Origin: Candidatus Aquidulcis sp.
GTDB taxonomy: Bacteria; Chloroflexota; Anaerolineae; Anaerolineales; E44-bin32
DNA length: 7,826 nt
Reading direction: 5' to 3'
Assembly (NCBI GenBank): GCA_020723365.1
Contig: DYJB01000032.1
Span: forward strand, 12,628 to 20,453
In this document: one piece after another, positions 1-6,020 of the stretch
Numbering within the stretch: the first letter of the stretch is position 1
Layout: each line of letters begins with the position of its first letter
The notes under the pieces: generated by a model
Databases searched by the model: none
Seen by the model: the letters and a program-made list of their open reading frames with translations, nothing else
Told to the model about the DNA's origin: nothing
Made by a program: the position numbers and the translations under genes

Positions 1-799
1 CGATGGTCAGGCCGAGCAGCAGGGTGGTGATGTTGAGCAACTCGTTCTGCGCCGCGTGGCTCAGGCGGTCGACGACGCGGCTCTCGCGCAGCAGATTCCC
101 CAGCATCAGCGAGCCGATCAAGGGGGCGGCCTTGGGAACCAGCAGTCCGATGATGACCGTCACCAGGATCGGGAAGAGCACCAGCGCCCGGCGGGATACC
201 GGCCGAGGGGTGTACTCCATGCGGATGCGGCGTTCTCGAGGCGTGGTCAGCAGCCGCATCAGCGGCGGCTGGATGATGGGGATCAAGCTCATGTAGGAGT
301 AGGCCGCCACGGCGATCGGGGCCAGGAGCCGCGGGGCAAGCTGCGAGGCTACGAAGATCGACGTCGGACCGTCGATGGCGCCGATGACGCCGATCGAGGC
401 GGCCTCGTTCAAGGGGAAGCCGATCCAGGAAGCCAGCAGCAGTGTACCGAAGATCCCAAACTGGCCGGCGGCGCCCAGCAGCGCCAGGTGCGGTTGCGCC
501 AGGAGCGGGGAGAAATCGATCATCGCCCCGACGCCGACGAAGATCAGCAGCGGGAAGAGCTCGGTGGCGATGCCCGCCTGGTAGAGCACGCCGGTCATGC
601 CGTCGGGCCCGTTCAGCCCGGTCAGCGGGATATTGGCCAGGAGACAGCCGAAGCCGATCGGCAGCAGCAGGACGGGCTCCGCTTCCTTGACCACCGCCAG
701 GGCGATCAGGATGCCGCCCACGACCAGCATGACGGCATTGGCCCAGGTGAATGCCGCCAGGCCCTCTGTCAGTGCGCGCAGGACGTCCGTCAGGTCCAC
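1..799 (-). CDS. mmdB: Membrane Na+-translocating decarboxylase beta subunit (MmdB/OadB/GcdB family), 3' end outside window
   Basis: Translated directly on the minus strand; the frame is open from a GTG at 799 to the window start, giving 266 residues. It decarboxylates carboxybiotin and couples this to Na+ export. Seen: several hydrophobic segments and strongly family-like stretches: ELFPLLIFVGVGAMIDF (80-96), GAAGQFGIFGTL (109-120), IGVIGAIDGPTSIFVAS (136-152), PIAVAAYSYMSLIPIIQPP (161-179) and LMLGNLLRES (231-240). Asp143 in GAIDGPT and Tyr169 correspond by position to Asp203 and Tyr229 of Klebsiella OadB as I recall them, proposed Na+/proton-path residues. About 100 C-terminal residues, including the second conserved functional region, lie beyond the window. 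The GTG start, 3 bases after the mmdC stop, is chosen because it restores the usual N-terminal helix; the Shine-Dalgarno is weak, consistent with coupling to mmdC. Confidence 0.93.
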   Translation of the reverse strand, partial: MDLTDVLRALTEGLAAFTWANAVMLVVGGILIALAVVKEAEPVLLLPIGFGCLLANIPLTGLNGPDGMTGVLYQAGIATELFPLLIFVGVGAMIDFSPLLAQPHLALLGAAGQFGIFGTLLLASWIGFPLNEAASIGVIGAIDGPTSIFVASQLAPRLLAPIAVAAYSYMSLIPIIQPPLMRLLTTPRERRIRMEYTPRPVSRRALVLFPILVTVIIGLLVPKAAPLIGSLMLGNLLRESRVVDRLSHAAQNELLNITTLLLGLTI

Positions 800-802
800 G
801 GC

Positions 803-1207
803 TCAGGTGCTCGCCGCGTCGGCGGCGAACTCCATCAGCACCTGGCGGTGCTGGACGTGGGCGCCGGGGATGACATGCACGGCCTGGATGATGCCGGCGC
901 GCCCGGCACTGATCGGGTTGCGCATCTTCATCGCCTCCAGGACGCACAGCTCCTGGCCGGGCGTGACGCTGGTGCCCGGCTGGACGGCCACGCTCAGGAT
1001 GACTCCCGGGATGGGGGCACGAACCTCCCGTTCGGCGCTGAAGGGCGTCGGCGCGGCGCTCCCACCGCCCACCGTCGGCAGGCGTTGGGCGCTCTCAGGC
1101 CACAGTTCAATGCGCTGCCCATCGACAATCGCCACGACCGGCTCGGCATTCGGATCCTCGATGTCCACCTCGAACGTTCGTTCATCGATACGGACGCGTA
1201 CCTTCAT
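803..1207 (-). CDS. mmdC: Biotin carboxyl carrier subunit of the decarboxylase (MmdC-like)
   Basis: A 134-residue carrier whose biotin shuttles CO2 between the carboxyltransferase (MmdA) and the membrane decarboxylase (MmdB). Seen: the biotinylation motif EAMKM at 91-95, with Lys94 the modified residue, inside a biotinyl/lipoyl fold (about 61-130: VRAPIPGVILSVAVQPG, then a mirrored AGRAGIIQAVHVIPGAHV half). An N-terminal small beta domain (1-45) is joined by a very short Gly/Ala/Pro linker (47-57), shorter than the long Ala/Pro linkers of many carriers. The start ATG at 1207 overlaps the mmdD stop (ATGA); the longer frame up to 1381 only shadows mmdD. A biotin protein ligase gene is not in the window. 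The stop is 3 bases before mmdB. Confidence 0.94.
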   Translation of the reverse strand: MKVRVRIDERTFEVDIEDPNAEPVVAIVDGQRIELWPESAQRLPTVGGGSAAPTPFSAEREVRAPIPGVILSVAVQPGTSVTPGQELCVLEAMKMRNPISAGRAGIIQAVHVIPGAHVQHRQVLMEFAADAAST

Positions 1208-1458
1208 CGCACGGGACCTCGCTGACGGAGCTGAGCGGAACGCCTGACGGCCTGCCAGGCGCTGACCAGCGCCGTGGGCGGCAGGGGGAAAGCATGCATC
1301 TGGCGGGCGCGGACGACCGCCAGGGCAGCGCTCGGCGGGCGCGGGGCGGTGATGCGCGCCAGGGCCGCCATGCCGGCCCACAGCAGCAGGATGGCGCCGA
1401 AGACCAGCGCCATGCCGATGCCGGCCAATTGAAGGGCGAGGATCAGCTCGCTGGTCAT
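1204..1458 (-). CDS. mmdD: Small membrane anchor subunit of the Na+-pumping decarboxylase (OadG/MmdD-like)
   Basis: An 84-residue protein with one N-terminal membrane helix (residues about 6-35, LALQLAGIGMALVFGAILLLWAG region) and a basic cytoplasmic tail rich in Ala, Pro and Arg. The GIGMALVF pattern in the helix is typical of OadG/MmdD subunits, which hold the carboxyltransferase, biotin carrier and membrane beta subunit together. The ATG at 1458 follows GGGAGG and lies 19 bases after the mmdA stop; an upstream in-frame ATG at 1596 sits deep inside mmdA and would add a non-family Arg/Ser-rich stretch. The stop overlaps the mmdC start as ATGA. These subunits are poorly conserved, so the call depends on the helix motif plus position between mmdA and the biotin carrier. 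Confidence 0.85.
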   Translation of the reverse strand: MTSELILALQLAGIGMALVFGAILLLWAGMAALARITAPRPPSAALAVVRARQMHAFPLPPTALVSAWQAVRRSAQLRQRGPVR

Positions 1459-1477
1459 CTCCGCGACCTCCCTCGAG

Positions 1478-3028
1478 TCAGACCGGTATGTTGCCGTGCT
1501 TGCGCGGCGGGGCGGGCGAGTACTTGTCCCGAAGCGCCGCCAGCGAGGCAATGACCTTGGGGCGCGTTTCCTGGGGCTCGATGATGTCGTCGACAAATCC
1601 TGCCGCCGCGGCGTGGTAGGGGTTGTTGAAGCGCTGCCGGTAGTCCGCCGCGAGGCGGGCGCGTTCCGCCGTTGGATCGGCGGCGGCGTCGATCTGCTTG
1701 CGGAAGAGGATATTGGCGGCGCCTTCCGCTCCCAGCACGGCGATTTCGGCGCTGGGCCAGGCGAAGTTGACGTCGGTGCCCAGGTACTTGCTGCTCATCA
1801 CGATGTAGGCCCCCCCGTAGGCCTTGCGCGTGATGACGCTGATCTTGGGCACGGTCGCTTCCGAGTAGGCGTAGAGAACCTTGGCGCCGTGGCGGATGAT
1901 GCCGCGGTGCTCCTGGTCGACGCCGGGCAGGAAGCCGGGGCTGTCGACGAGCGTGACGAGCGGTACGTTGAAGCAGTCGCACATGCGCACGAAGCGCGTG
2001 ATCTTGTCGGAGGCGTCGATGTCGAGCACGCCGGCCATCACGCTGGGTTCCTGGGCCACCAGCCCGACGCTGTGTCCACCCAGGCGCGCCAGCCCGACGA
2101 TGGCGTTACGCGCCCAGGAGGGCTGCAGCTCGAGGAAGCTGCCGCGGTCGACGATGTGCTCGATGACGGCATGCATCGAGTAGGGCGTGGCTGCGTCAAG
2201 CGGCACGATGCTGTTCAGCTCGGGATCCATGCGCAGCGGGTCGTCCGCCGGCGGCTGGAAGGGCGGGTTCTCGACGTTGTTCGAGGGCAGGTACCTGAGG
2301 ACGTGCCGGCAGAGGGCCAGCGCTTCCGCTTCGCTTCCGGCAGCCAGATGGGCCGTGCCGCTGATGGCGGTGTGCACCGTCGTGCCACCCAGGCCCTCCG
2401 GATCGATCGCCTCCCCGGTGACGGCCCTGATCACTTCCGGGCCGGTGAGGAACATGTAGGAGTGCTTGTCGACCATGATGATCAGATCGGTCAGGGCGGG
2501 CGAGTAGGCTGCACCGCCGGCGCACGGTCCGAGCATGATGCTGATCTGAGGGATGACTCCCGAGTACTGGGCGTTGCGGCGGAAGATCTCGGCATAGCCG
2601 CCCATGCTGCGCACACCGTCCTGGATGCGCGCCCCGCCCGAATCGAGCAGGCCGATCATCGGCACGCCATTGCGGAGCGCCAGGTCCATCACCCGGCAGA
2701 TCTTGTCGCTCTGGGTCTCGCTCAGCGTACCGCCGTAGACGGTGAAATCTTGCGCATACACATACACCGTGCGGCCGTCCATCTGGCCGTAGCCGGTGAC
2801 CACGCCGTCGCCCAGGTACTTCTCGCCCGACAGGCCAAGCTCATCGTTCTGGCCCACGACGTACGGCTCGAGCTCATGGAAGGTGCCGGGATCGAGCAAC
2901 AGGTCGAGTCGCTCGTAGGGCGTCAGCTTGCCCTTGGCATGCTGCTTGGCGATCCGGTCGGCCCCGCCGCCCAGGCGGGCCTGCTGTCGCAGCTCTCGCA
3001 GGTGGAGGATCCTTGGATCTTCGGTCAT
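1478..3028 (-). CDS. mmdA: Methylmalonyl-CoA decarboxylase alpha / acyl-CoA carboxyltransferase subunit
   Basis: A 516-residue biotin-dependent carboxyltransferase that moves CO2 between methylmalonyl-CoA (or a related acyl-CoA) and biotin on MmdC. Seen: the N-terminal domain with KLTPYERLDLLLDPGTF (34-50), DSGGARIQDGVRSMGGY (129-145) and GPCAGGAAYSPALTD (167-181). The C-terminal domain has VDSPGFLPGVDQEHRGIIRHG (about 361-381) and YGGAYIVMSSKYLGTD (404-419). These are the paired crotonase-fold halves and oxyanion-hole glycines of the PccB/MmdA family, at the usual length. The sequence alone cannot separate a propionyl-CoA carboxylase beta subunit from a decarboxylase alpha subunit. The downstream mmdD, mmdC and mmdB in the same operon decide for the Na+-pumping decarboxylase. 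Glutaconyl-CoA decarboxylase is less likely by similarity. ATG at 3028 follows GAAGAGGG. It appears to be the first gene of its operon. Confidence 0.93.
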   Translation of the reverse strand: MTEDPRILHLRELRQQARLGGGADRIAKQHAKGKLTPYERLDLLLDPGTFHELEPYVVGQNDELGLSGEKYLGDGVVTGYGQMDGRTVYVYAQDFTVYGGTLSETQSDKICRVMDLALRNGVPMIGLLDSGGARIQDGVRSMGGYAEIFRRNAQYSGVIPQISIMLGPCAGGAAYSPALTDLIIMVDKHSYMFLTGPEVIRAVTGEAIDPEGLGGTTVHTAISGTAHLAAGSEAEALALCRHVLRYLPSNNVENPPFQPPADDPLRMDPELNSIVPLDAATPYSMHAVIEHIVDRGSFLELQPSWARNAIVGLARLGGHSVGLVAQEPSVMAGVLDIDASDKITRFVRMCDCFNVPLVTLVDSPGFLPGVDQEHRGIIRHGAKVLYAYSEATVPKISVITRKAYGGAYIVMSSKYLGTDVNFAWPSAEIAVLGAEGAANILFRKQIDAAADPTAERARLAADYRQRFNNPYHAAAAGFVDDIIEPQETRPKVIASLAALRDKYSPAPPRKHGNIPV

Positions 3029-3041
3029 ACGCCCTCTTCAA

Positions 3042-3072
3042 GCCTGCTCGGGGCAGGCAGCCTCTTGAGGCT
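3042..3072 (-). promoter_or_regulatory. Two adjacent small hairpins in the mmdA leader / -10 region
   Basis: AGCCTC-TT-GAGGCT (3059-3072) overlaps the proposed -10 box and start point, and GCCTGC-TCGGG-GCAGGC (3042-3058) lies directly after it, in the leader. The second ends just before the GAAGAGGG ribosome binding site of mmdA (about 3032-3039). They could be an operator half-site pair or a leader hairpin close to the ribosome site. Short GC stems are common by chance at this base composition. Confidence 0.35.
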
Positions 3073-3097
3073 ATCCGCTCAGCGGAGCGACGGTCAA
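3068..3097 (-). promoter_or_regulatory. Candidate sigma-70-type promoter for the mmd operon, with a palindrome in the spacer
   Basis: On the minus strand, TTGACC (3097-3092) is followed after 18 bases by TAGCCT (3073-3068). The first box matches the -35 consensus at five of six positions; the second keeps the T, A and final T of the -10. A start about seven bases downstream would give a leader of roughly 30 bases before the mmdA ATG. The spacer contains the perfect palindrome TCCGCT-G-AGCGGA (3086-3074), a possible operator. The sequence pattern is seen; activity is inferred. Confidence 0.4.
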
Positions 3098-3244
3098 GGG
3101 AGGGGTGGCAGGGAATCCCGGTGATCTTCCACCGAATAGCCAGTCCCCGGCGCGCCGGTTGTCGGGCTCCCTCTGGCCCTCAACGGTACATCAGGCGGTC
3201 TCTCAAATGCGGTCAGAGTCGTCCGGGCGGCTATCGGCAAGTCC

Positions 3245-3261
3245 GGGGGCGGGAGGGGGGG
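3245..3261 (+). other. Potential G-quadruplex motif in the intergenic region
   Basis: Plus-strand runs GGGGG-C-GGG-A-GGGGGGG allow four G-triplets with loops of 1-3 bases in 17 bases, with a further G5 run at 3273-3277. This strand is the template for the minus-strand genes. Whether it folds or matters is unknown; G runs are expected at this GC content, but four in 17 bases is dense compared with the rest of the window. Confidence 0.45.
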
Positions 3262-3503
3262 CGAGCGCCTGTGGGGGCAGAGCGCGGGCCGGATTCACGA
3301 AGCCCGCTGAAGAGCGGCTCAGGCTCGCCGGCAGTCCGGGAGAGCGCAGGCAGCGTTGTCTCCGGCTCGCACAGGGGGCGCCGCCGCCGTGGGGGCGACG
3401 GATGCCGGCGCGCGCCCGATTCGCGCCGCCGGACATGGCGGCACGAATGGCGCTCTGCGGATGCGCCGGCTCTCGACTCACACGCGGTTCGCGATCGGGT
3501 GTG

Positions 3504-3989
3504 CTAGCTCATCCCGGCCAGCTGTGCGACGGCCTGGGCCAGGCGGGCGCGCAGGTCACGCGCTACCTGGCGCATGAGCTGGTAGCCCAGGCGCGTGTCC
3601 TCCTCGCACAGCTCGCGCAAGCGGGCGGCGTCCAGGACGATCAGCGCCCCGTCGGAGCGGGCGATGGCCGTCAGCAGGAACTCCCGCGGCTCGAGCAGGC
3701 TCGATACGCCCAGCAGGTCGCCTGGCACGGCCGTGCCCAGGAAGACCTGCTTGCCGCTGCCAAGAACCGTCAGCAGATCGACCTCGCCCTGCGTCACGAC
3801 CATCAGGGCGTCCGCCGATTCGTCAGCCTTGAAGAAGCGTTCTCCAGGCGGGAGGCGCCCACTCTCGTCAAAGAGCCGCGTGCCGGCCTTGAAGGGCTTC
3901 TCCTGGCCCACCATGGCGATGGCGCGCAGGGTCGCGTCGGGCAGCCCGCCGAAGGTTGGGTAGCGTCGAAGTGCCTCAGGTGAGATCAT
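3504..3989 (-). CDS. Stand-alone cyclic-nucleotide-binding-fold (Crp-like sensor domain) protein, no DNA-binding domain
   Basis: A 161-residue protein that is all sensor domain. Seen: an N-terminal helix (PTFGGLPDATLRAIAMV), a jelly-roll region with the family pattern SADALMVVTQGEVDLL (58-73), a GDLLGVSSLL segment (90-99) in the place of the phosphate-binding cassette, and a long C-helix (123-158). It ends where a Crp/Fnr protein would go on to its helix-turn-helix, so it is not a conventional transcription factor. The Glu and Arg that bind the cyclic phosphate in CAP seem replaced (Val95 and about Phe104), and an extra segment sits in the first part of the barrel. Start chosen at 3989: ATGA overlap with the protease and AGGAGG upstream; a start at 4013 would add 8 residues. 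Being coupled to the hydrogenase operon suggests a role in hydrogenase control or assembly, but this is inference. Confidence 0.82.
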   Translation of the reverse strand: MISPEALRRYPTFGGLPDATLRAIAMVGQEKPFKAGTRLFDESGRLPPGERFFKADESADALMVVTQGEVDLLTVLGSGKQVFLGTAVPGDLLGVSSLLEPREFLLTAIARSDGALIVLDAARLRELCEEDTRLGYQLMRQVARDLRARLAQAVAQLAGMS

Positions 3990-4462
3990 CCTTCCTCCTC
4001 GTTCCGCAGCCATCGCCCGGCCGCTTCGACGGCCCGGGGAATGGCGTTCTCGACTTCCGGACTCAGGCTCTCGGCAAAGGTCAGCACGTCCCCGGCCTCG
4101 ATGCCAAGGATGGCGATGGCGTCATCGGCGGGCAGGGCCAGCCCGGACCGGCGGCCGACCTCCAGGGCCATGCGCAGGTTGATGCCATGCGCCGTGGCCG
4201 TGCGCTGCGTCGGGAGCGAGTCGACTCCCAGCCGGTGCAGCGTGCCCGCCGGGGCGCCGGTCTTGATGGCATCGACCAGGAGCGCACGCTCGAAGCCGGC
4301 CAGTTGCTCGAGCAGGGCGAATCCGCCGCGCTCCTCCTCGGCAATCGTCAGCCCCTCGGTGTCTCCCCAGCGGTCCGCGATGGCGCGGGCGACGCGCAAG
4401 CCGACGGCATCATCGCCCAGGATGGCGTTGCCCAGCCCCAGGACCAGACTCCGCGTCGCCAT
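3986..4462 (-). CDS. Hydrogenase maturation endopeptidase (HycI/HybD/HoxW family)
   Basis: A 158-residue protease that trims the C-terminal tail of a [NiFe] large subunit after nickel is inserted, letting the active site close; the substrate is almost certainly the adjacent MvhA. Seen: the family signature LGLGNAILGDDAVGLRVA (8-25), an acidic VDAIKTG segment and a late AHG. Asp17, Asp64 and His92 sit where the family's nickel-sensing Asp/Glu, Asp and His lie. I chose the ATG at 4462 because the family begins a few residues before the GxGN motif; the frame stays open upstream to 4510, but that part is encoded by the hairpin arm and looks non-coding. No good Shine-Dalgarno precedes this start (GGCGGC inside the hairpin at best). 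A TTG directly before the ATG is an alternative start. The stop overlaps the next gene as ATGA. Confidence 0.92.
   Translation of the reverse strand: MATRSLVLGLGNAILGDDAVGLRVARAIADRWGDTEGLTIAEEERGGFALLEQLAGFERALLVDAIKTGAPAGTLHRLGVDSLPTQRTATAHGINLRMALEVGRRSGLALPADDAIAILGIEAGDVLTFAESLSPEVENAIPRAVEAAGRWLRNEEEG
3994..3999 (-). promoter_or_regulatory. Ribosome binding site for the CNB-fold gene, inside the protease coding end
   Basis: AGGAGG on the minus strand, 4 bases before the ATG at 3989. It is read as part of the Glu-Glu-Glu-Gly end of the protease. It decides the start of the downstream gene: ATG 3989 rather than the upstream in-frame ATG at 4013, which has no comparable site. Confidence 0.7.
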
Positions 4463-4471
4463 CAACGAACA

Positions 4472-4508
4472 GCCGCCAGCGGCCGGCGCAAGGCCGGCGG
4501 CTGGCGGC
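4472..4508 (-). promoter_or_regulatory. Strong GC hairpin in the mvhA-protease gap
   Basis: A perfect 9-bp outer stem (GCCGCCAGC at 4472-4480 with GCTGGCGGC at 4500-4508), one G-G mismatch, a 6-bp inner stem (4482-4487 with 4493-4498) and a 5-base loop. It lies entirely between the mvhA stop (4536) and the protease start (4462). In the minus-strand transcript the structure ends 9 bases before the ATG, and the stretch after it is TGTTCGTTG, not a run of T, so it is a poor intrinsic terminator. The 3' arm occupies the place where the protease ribosome binding site should be. It could lower protease translation, protect the 3' end of the hydrogenase message, or attenuate transcription. The pairing is seen; the function is inferred. 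Confidence 0.6.
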
Positions 4509-4535
4509 AAGATTCAGCGACGGATCGGGCGCGCC

Positions 4536-6002
4536 TCACTCGAGGTTCTTGGTCAGGACCTCGAGGACCTCGCCCTTCGGCCCCCGCAGGCGAACCTCCA
4601 TCGGCATCTGCCCCGGCAGGGAGTGCGTGGCGCACCCGAAGCACGGGTCGTACGCCCGGAAGCCCATCTCGACCATGTTGAGCAGGCCTTCGGTGACCTT
4701 GCCCTTGTGGATCAGCTTTTCGGCGGCCCGCTTGCACGACATGGCGATGGGGGCGTAATTGTTGGTCGTCCCGACGATCAGGTTGACCTCGGTCAGGATG
4801 CCGCGGCTGTCGGTCTTGTAGTGATGGGTGAGGGTGCCGCGCGGCGCCTCCACGATGCCGACGCCTTCGGTCGGCGTCTCGGTCGGGAGCGTACGGAAGT
4901 TGGGGCTGGTGATCTCGGGATCGGTAGCCAGCTCCACCCAGCGCTCAGCGGCGTAGAGCAGCTCGACCAGCCGGGCCCAGTGCGTGGCCAGCGTGGCGTG
5001 CACCGGCTTGCCGCCAAGCGTCTTGTAGAACTCCTCATACGATTCCTGGGCCTTGGGTGTGGCCAGGCCGTCGGCGGCGTTCAGGCGCGAAAGCGGTGTG
5101 GCCTTGTACACCCCTGAGTCCTTGCCGTCGACGAAACCCTTCCAGCCGACCTTCTTCAGATAGGGGAACTTCAGGTACCTCCTCGGTTCGACGTGCTCGG
5201 CGAGCACGCTGAGGTAGTCCTTGGGCGCGTACTTGACGAACTCTTTGCCGTCGGGATCGACGACGCGGACCATGCCGTCGTAGAAGTTCGTCTTGTTGTT
5301 CGCGTCGACCATGCCCATGGAGTAGGTCTTGTGGGTGTAGATGTCGCCCAGGATCAGGTCGACGTAGGCCTTGTTGCCCAGGACGATGTCGCGGAAGGCC
5401 TGCAGCGAGAAGAGGGCAAACTCGACGGCATCGCGCCCGAGCTTCTCGATTTCCTTGCGCTGCTCCTCGTTGATGCCGCGGCTGACGCCGCCCGGCAGGC
5501 CCCAGTTGGGTTGAACGCGGCGGGCGGCCATCATCTGGATCAGGTAGTGGCCGTCGTGGCGCATCTTGAGCACCTTGCCGGCCACGTCCATGCCCACCTT
5601 GGCGATCACCCCCAGGATGTTGCGCTCGGCCACCGGGGCGTCCGGACCGACGATGAAGTCGGGCGCTCCCAGGGCGTAGAAGTGGGTGGTGTGATCGGTG
5701 GCGAAGAAGATGCTGTACATCAGCTCGCGCAGCTTCTTGCCCGCCGGCGGCGGGTCGACATGCCACAGCGCATCCAGCGCCTTGGAGGCCGCCATGTGGT
5801 GCGCCTCGGGGCAGACGCCGCAGATGCGGTCGGTCAGGTTCGGCATGTCCTCCGCCGGCCGGCCGACGCAGAAGACCTCGAAGCCTCGCAGCTCCGGGAT
5901 CTGGAAGTAGGCATTGGCGACTTCGCCTTCCTCGTTGAGGAAGATGTCGATCTTGCCGTGGCCCTCGAGGCGGGTGATCGGGTCAATCGAAATTCGCTGC
6001 AT
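4536..6002 (-). CDS. mvhA: [NiFe] hydrogenase large (catalytic) subunit, group 3c (MvhA-like)
   Basis: A 488-residue catalytic subunit that holds the NiFe(CN)2CO site and oxidises or forms H2 in the cytoplasm. Seen: the N-terminal DPITRLEGHG motif (about 7-16), the L1 motif RICGVCPEAHH (59-69; Cys61 and Cys64 are metal ligands) and the L2 motif DPCFGCATH (452-460; Cys454 and Cys457). All four nickel cysteines are present. After His460 there is a 28-residue tail. In this family such a tail is cut off by a maturation endopeptidase after nickel insertion, and the next gene encodes one. The start ATG at 6002 has GAGGAGG 7 bases upstream. No in-frame TGA suggests selenocysteine. Electrons would flow MvhA to MvhG to MvhD to HdrA. 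Downstream a strong hairpin separates it from the protease gene. Confidence 0.96.
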   Translation of the reverse strand: MQRISIDPITRLEGHGKIDIFLNEEGEVANAYFQIPELRGFEVFCVGRPAEDMPNLTDRICGVCPEAHHMAASKALDALWHVDPPPAGKKLRELMYSIFFATDHTTHFYALGAPDFIVGPDAPVAERNILGVIAKVGMDVAGKVLKMRHDGHYLIQMMAARRVQPNWGLPGGVSRGINEEQRKEIEKLGRDAVEFALFSLQAFRDIVLGNKAYVDLILGDIYTHKTYSMGMVDANNKTNFYDGMVRVVDPDGKEFVKYAPKDYLSVLAEHVEPRRYLKFPYLKKVGWKGFVDGKDSGVYKATPLSRLNAADGLATPKAQESYEEFYKTLGGKPVHATLATHWARLVELLYAAERWVELATDPEITSPNFRTLPTETPTEGVGIVEAPRGTLTHHYKTDSRGILTEVNLIVGTTNNYAPIAMSCKRAAEKLIHKGKVTEGLLNMVEMGFRAYDPCFGCATHSLPGQMPMEVRLRGPKGEVLEVLTKNLE

Positions 6003-6020
6003 GGGTACGCCTCCTCGGGC

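Larger units (their letters stand above)
3029..3503. other. Intergenic region between the hydrogenase and decarboxylase operons; no convincing gene
   Basis: About 475 bases. Open frames crossing it (for example minus 3203-3481 and plus 3013-3507) give Arg/Pro/Ala/Gly-rich low-complexity translations without recognisable motifs or ribosome sites, as expected from GC-rich noncoding DNA. Structures seen: a dyad CACAC/GTGTG at 3479-3503 just after the CNB gene, stems 3425-3430 with 3437-3442 and 3284-3289 with 3302-3307, a G-run cluster at 3245-3261, a 12-bp palindrome at 3147-3158, and a promoter-like region near 3068-3097. No hairpin is followed by a T run on either strand, so I cannot place an intrinsic terminator for the hydrogenase operon. 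A 10-mer, GGCTATCSGC, occurs at 3069-3078 and 3229-3238. Confidence 0.6.

Noticed and set aside
1496..3124. A 542-residue plus-strand open frame opposite mmdA
   Set aside because: Antisense shadow of a fully recognisable carboxyltransferase; no family motif and no convincing ribosome site.
3203..3481. A 92-residue minus-strand frame in the intergenic region
   Set aside because: Arg/Pro/Ala/Ser-rich low-complexity translation, no ribosome binding site, no family resemblance; consistent with chance in GC-rich DNA.
3479..3503. Intrinsic terminator after the CNB-fold gene (CACAC/GTGTG dyad)
   Set aside because: Only a 5-bp outer stem with a 15-base interior and no T run after it on the minus strand; kept only as a weak dyad.
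4536..4620. Selenocysteine or missing nickel ligand at the MvhA C-terminus
   Set aside because: The L2 motif is an ordinary DPCFGCATH with both cysteines, and the frame runs on 28 residues to a normal TGA, as expected for a protease-processed subunit.
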